Assembly (NCBI RefSeq): GCF_905475345.1
Contig: NC_066588.1
Location: forward strand, 6,717,501-6,781,500
From: Vespula vulgaris
Lineage: Eukaryota; Arthropoda; Insecta; Hymenoptera; Vespidae
DNA length: 64,000 bases
Reading direction: 5' to 3'
This document shows, in pieces, positions 62,648 to 64,000 of this stretch. The notes beneath the pieces were generated by a model. The model was not told where the DNA came from and searched no databases. It saw only the letters and a program-made list of their open reading frames with translations. Position 1 is the first letter of the stretch. Every line of letters begins with the position of its first letter. Made by a program: the position numbers and the translations under genes.

Positions 62648-63949
62648 CACGTAATCTTTTCGAGAAGTATTTCGAATACGTACATCGTACATAGTTCCTT
62701 AGGTAAAACCAAATAAAGTGTTACATATCTACCTTATCTCAAGCCCAAAAGGAAGTAATTAATTTAGCGAGAATACCATCTGATCCTTTAATCGTGCGAA
62801 TTCAAATTCCTTTACGTTGAAATATAGCAGTAGAGAGGGTTGAAAGGAAAACAGTGAAACTAGGTAATATCGATCGACTTCAGAGAGAAATATTAATGCA
62901 TTATCTGCTTCCCTATAGGAAGGAGAAATCCACGTACAGACACGTACAGTCGTTGTTATTATCGTACAATTCTTTAATGGTGGTATTCCGTGTAAAATTA
63001 TTGCGGCTTAGCATACTAACGAGGAAGCTTGTTAAAATATGTACTCACTCGATTCTCTTGTGTATCGTTTAATTACAATTCGGCTCTATGAACGTTAATT
63101 TTTAATACGATTTTGTTTGAAGCCCATGACCTATCTCTTGTTTTCTTTATCTCTCTTTTTCTTTCTCATACACACACGCATACACACACACACACACACT
63201 CTCTCTCTCTCTCTCTTTTTTCATGTAAATGGATTTTCTTCAAAGAGAAAAGAAAGGAAGCACGATTATCTTTAATCCTAAAATGGATTTCGAAAAGGTT
63301 AGCCTTCAAAGGCTAGAAAATCAGGCCGTCGCTTCGTTGAGAAAGTAAAGCCATGACGTGTATCTATATGTATGCATGTATGCACGTAAATACAATGGAC
63401 CATTTTCGACAACAGGATGGAACAAATTGGTAATGAACGGAGCGATGGATGCCTTCTGCTCCCTCTCTAGTACGGTGTCGCGACATGCCGGTGCGCGTCT
63501 TTCGACGTTGAGAAGCAATTTCCACGCCTTCGTGCGCTCGCGCGTACGCACTCTCAATGTGTCACACGGATATATAGATATACGTAGATATGTGTGCGTG
63601 CGAGAACGATTGAGACATCGCCACGCGAGACTCGTGCTGTCTCCGAGTTATATTGAACCGAATAATAACAATGTTCCTCGCGTCATATTCATTTGCGTGC
63701 GTGAGTTCGTATGGCTCTCTCTCTCTCTCTCTGTTTCTCTCTCTCTCTCTCTGTCCGTTACTCTTTCTATGTATATACGTACATATAGAAGAAACACGTG
63801 CGTGCAAAAGCGTGCACAGTGATGACGTAACGGCAACCCATAGAAATGTCGTGTGAAACGCGCCGATTGCGATCGGAACTTATGAACGGCATAATCGAGA
63901 CTTACTCCTCCAACTTTGAAAGTCAGTTCCGTGTCGCAAGTCAAAGAAC

Positions 63950-63981
<32 letters not shown>

Positions 63982-64000
63982 ATATATACCTTCGATCCTC

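Larger units (their letters stand above)
33464..64000 (+). other. slit: Second slit intron, running off the window
   Basis: No LRR-coding exon was recognised on the + strand in the remaining 30.5 kb, so this whole stretch is read as intron. A short LRR exon (72-150 bp) could have been missed by eye. It contains the duplicated Sox + ACGTG element, microsatellite-poor candidate enhancers, a 35-bp minisatellite and many simple repeats. Confidence 0.6.
57880..64000. other. Intronic stretch, no gene seen
   Basis: It holds CT/GA runs (58181-58217, 58552-58618, 59651-59682, 61206-61229, 62607-62644), CTT (61328-61372), AAAG (61562-61591), TTCC (61742-61765), GTTC (62000-62105) and CA (63171-63199) repeats. 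The segment 59690-60200 is more complex and CpG-rich, but I recognise no promoter set or exon in it. Confidence 0.55.

Noticed and set aside
33464..64000. A second slit exon encoding LRR 1
   Set aside because: I looked for an acceptor followed by an LxLxxNxL-type repeat in the required phase and found none by eye. A short exon could have been missed, so absence is not proven.
1..64000. tRNA genes
   Set aside because: No paired A-box and B-box (GGTTCRANNCC-like) with a cloverleaf was recognised on either strand; a covariance-model search would be needed to exclude them.

Overview
ORGANISM. This is animal nuclear DNA, most likely from an aculeate hymenopteran (bee, ant or wasp). Three things point there: very dense GA/CT and other microsatellites, an AT-rich background in which CpG is plainly not depleted (TCGA, CGAT and ACGA words everywhere), and an arthropod slit gene with a very long first intron. 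The order-level call is an inference. There are no bacterial-style genes; almost all long open frames here are microsatellites read as Ser/Leu, Arg/Glu or Phe/Val/Arg/Ser repeats. LAYOUT. Positions 1-3.9 kb are microsatellite-rich upstream DNA. At about 4.0-4.1 kb a CpG-rich patch holds an Inr, an MTE and a DPE at the fixed spacing of a focused arthropod core promoter, predicting a + strand start at 4046. It is followed by about 700 bases with no ATG at all, ending in a clean splice donor at 4742. Positions 4.7-31.35 kb read as a long intron. A very good 3' splice site (branch point, pyrimidine tract, CAG) ends at 31351. The exon from 31352 to 33463 carries a small upstream ORF, then a stop-free but Met-free in-frame stretch of about 450 codons (poly-Glu, His, Gln, Gly), and finally the signal sequence and LRRNT cap of Slit. 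A donor at 33464 opens a second long intron that runs past the window end; no further slit exon was recognised. HOW IT FITS TOGETHER. The only gene I can name is slit, the secreted Robo ligand made by midline cells. The promoter, ATG-free leader, large intron and first coding exon fit one + strand transcription unit, but the joining of 4741 to 31352 is inferred, not shown. The introns hold clusters of ACGTG, the core bound by Single-minded:Tango, the known activator of fly slit. They also hold a duplicated element at 40.2 and 41.5 kb in which a Sox/HMG site and an ACGTG core are kept in both copies. These are the best enhancer candidates. MOST UNUSUAL POINTS: the Met-free in-frame extension upstream of the Slit signal sequence, the Inr-MTE-DPE promoter with its ATG-free leader, and the duplicated Sox + ACGTG element.
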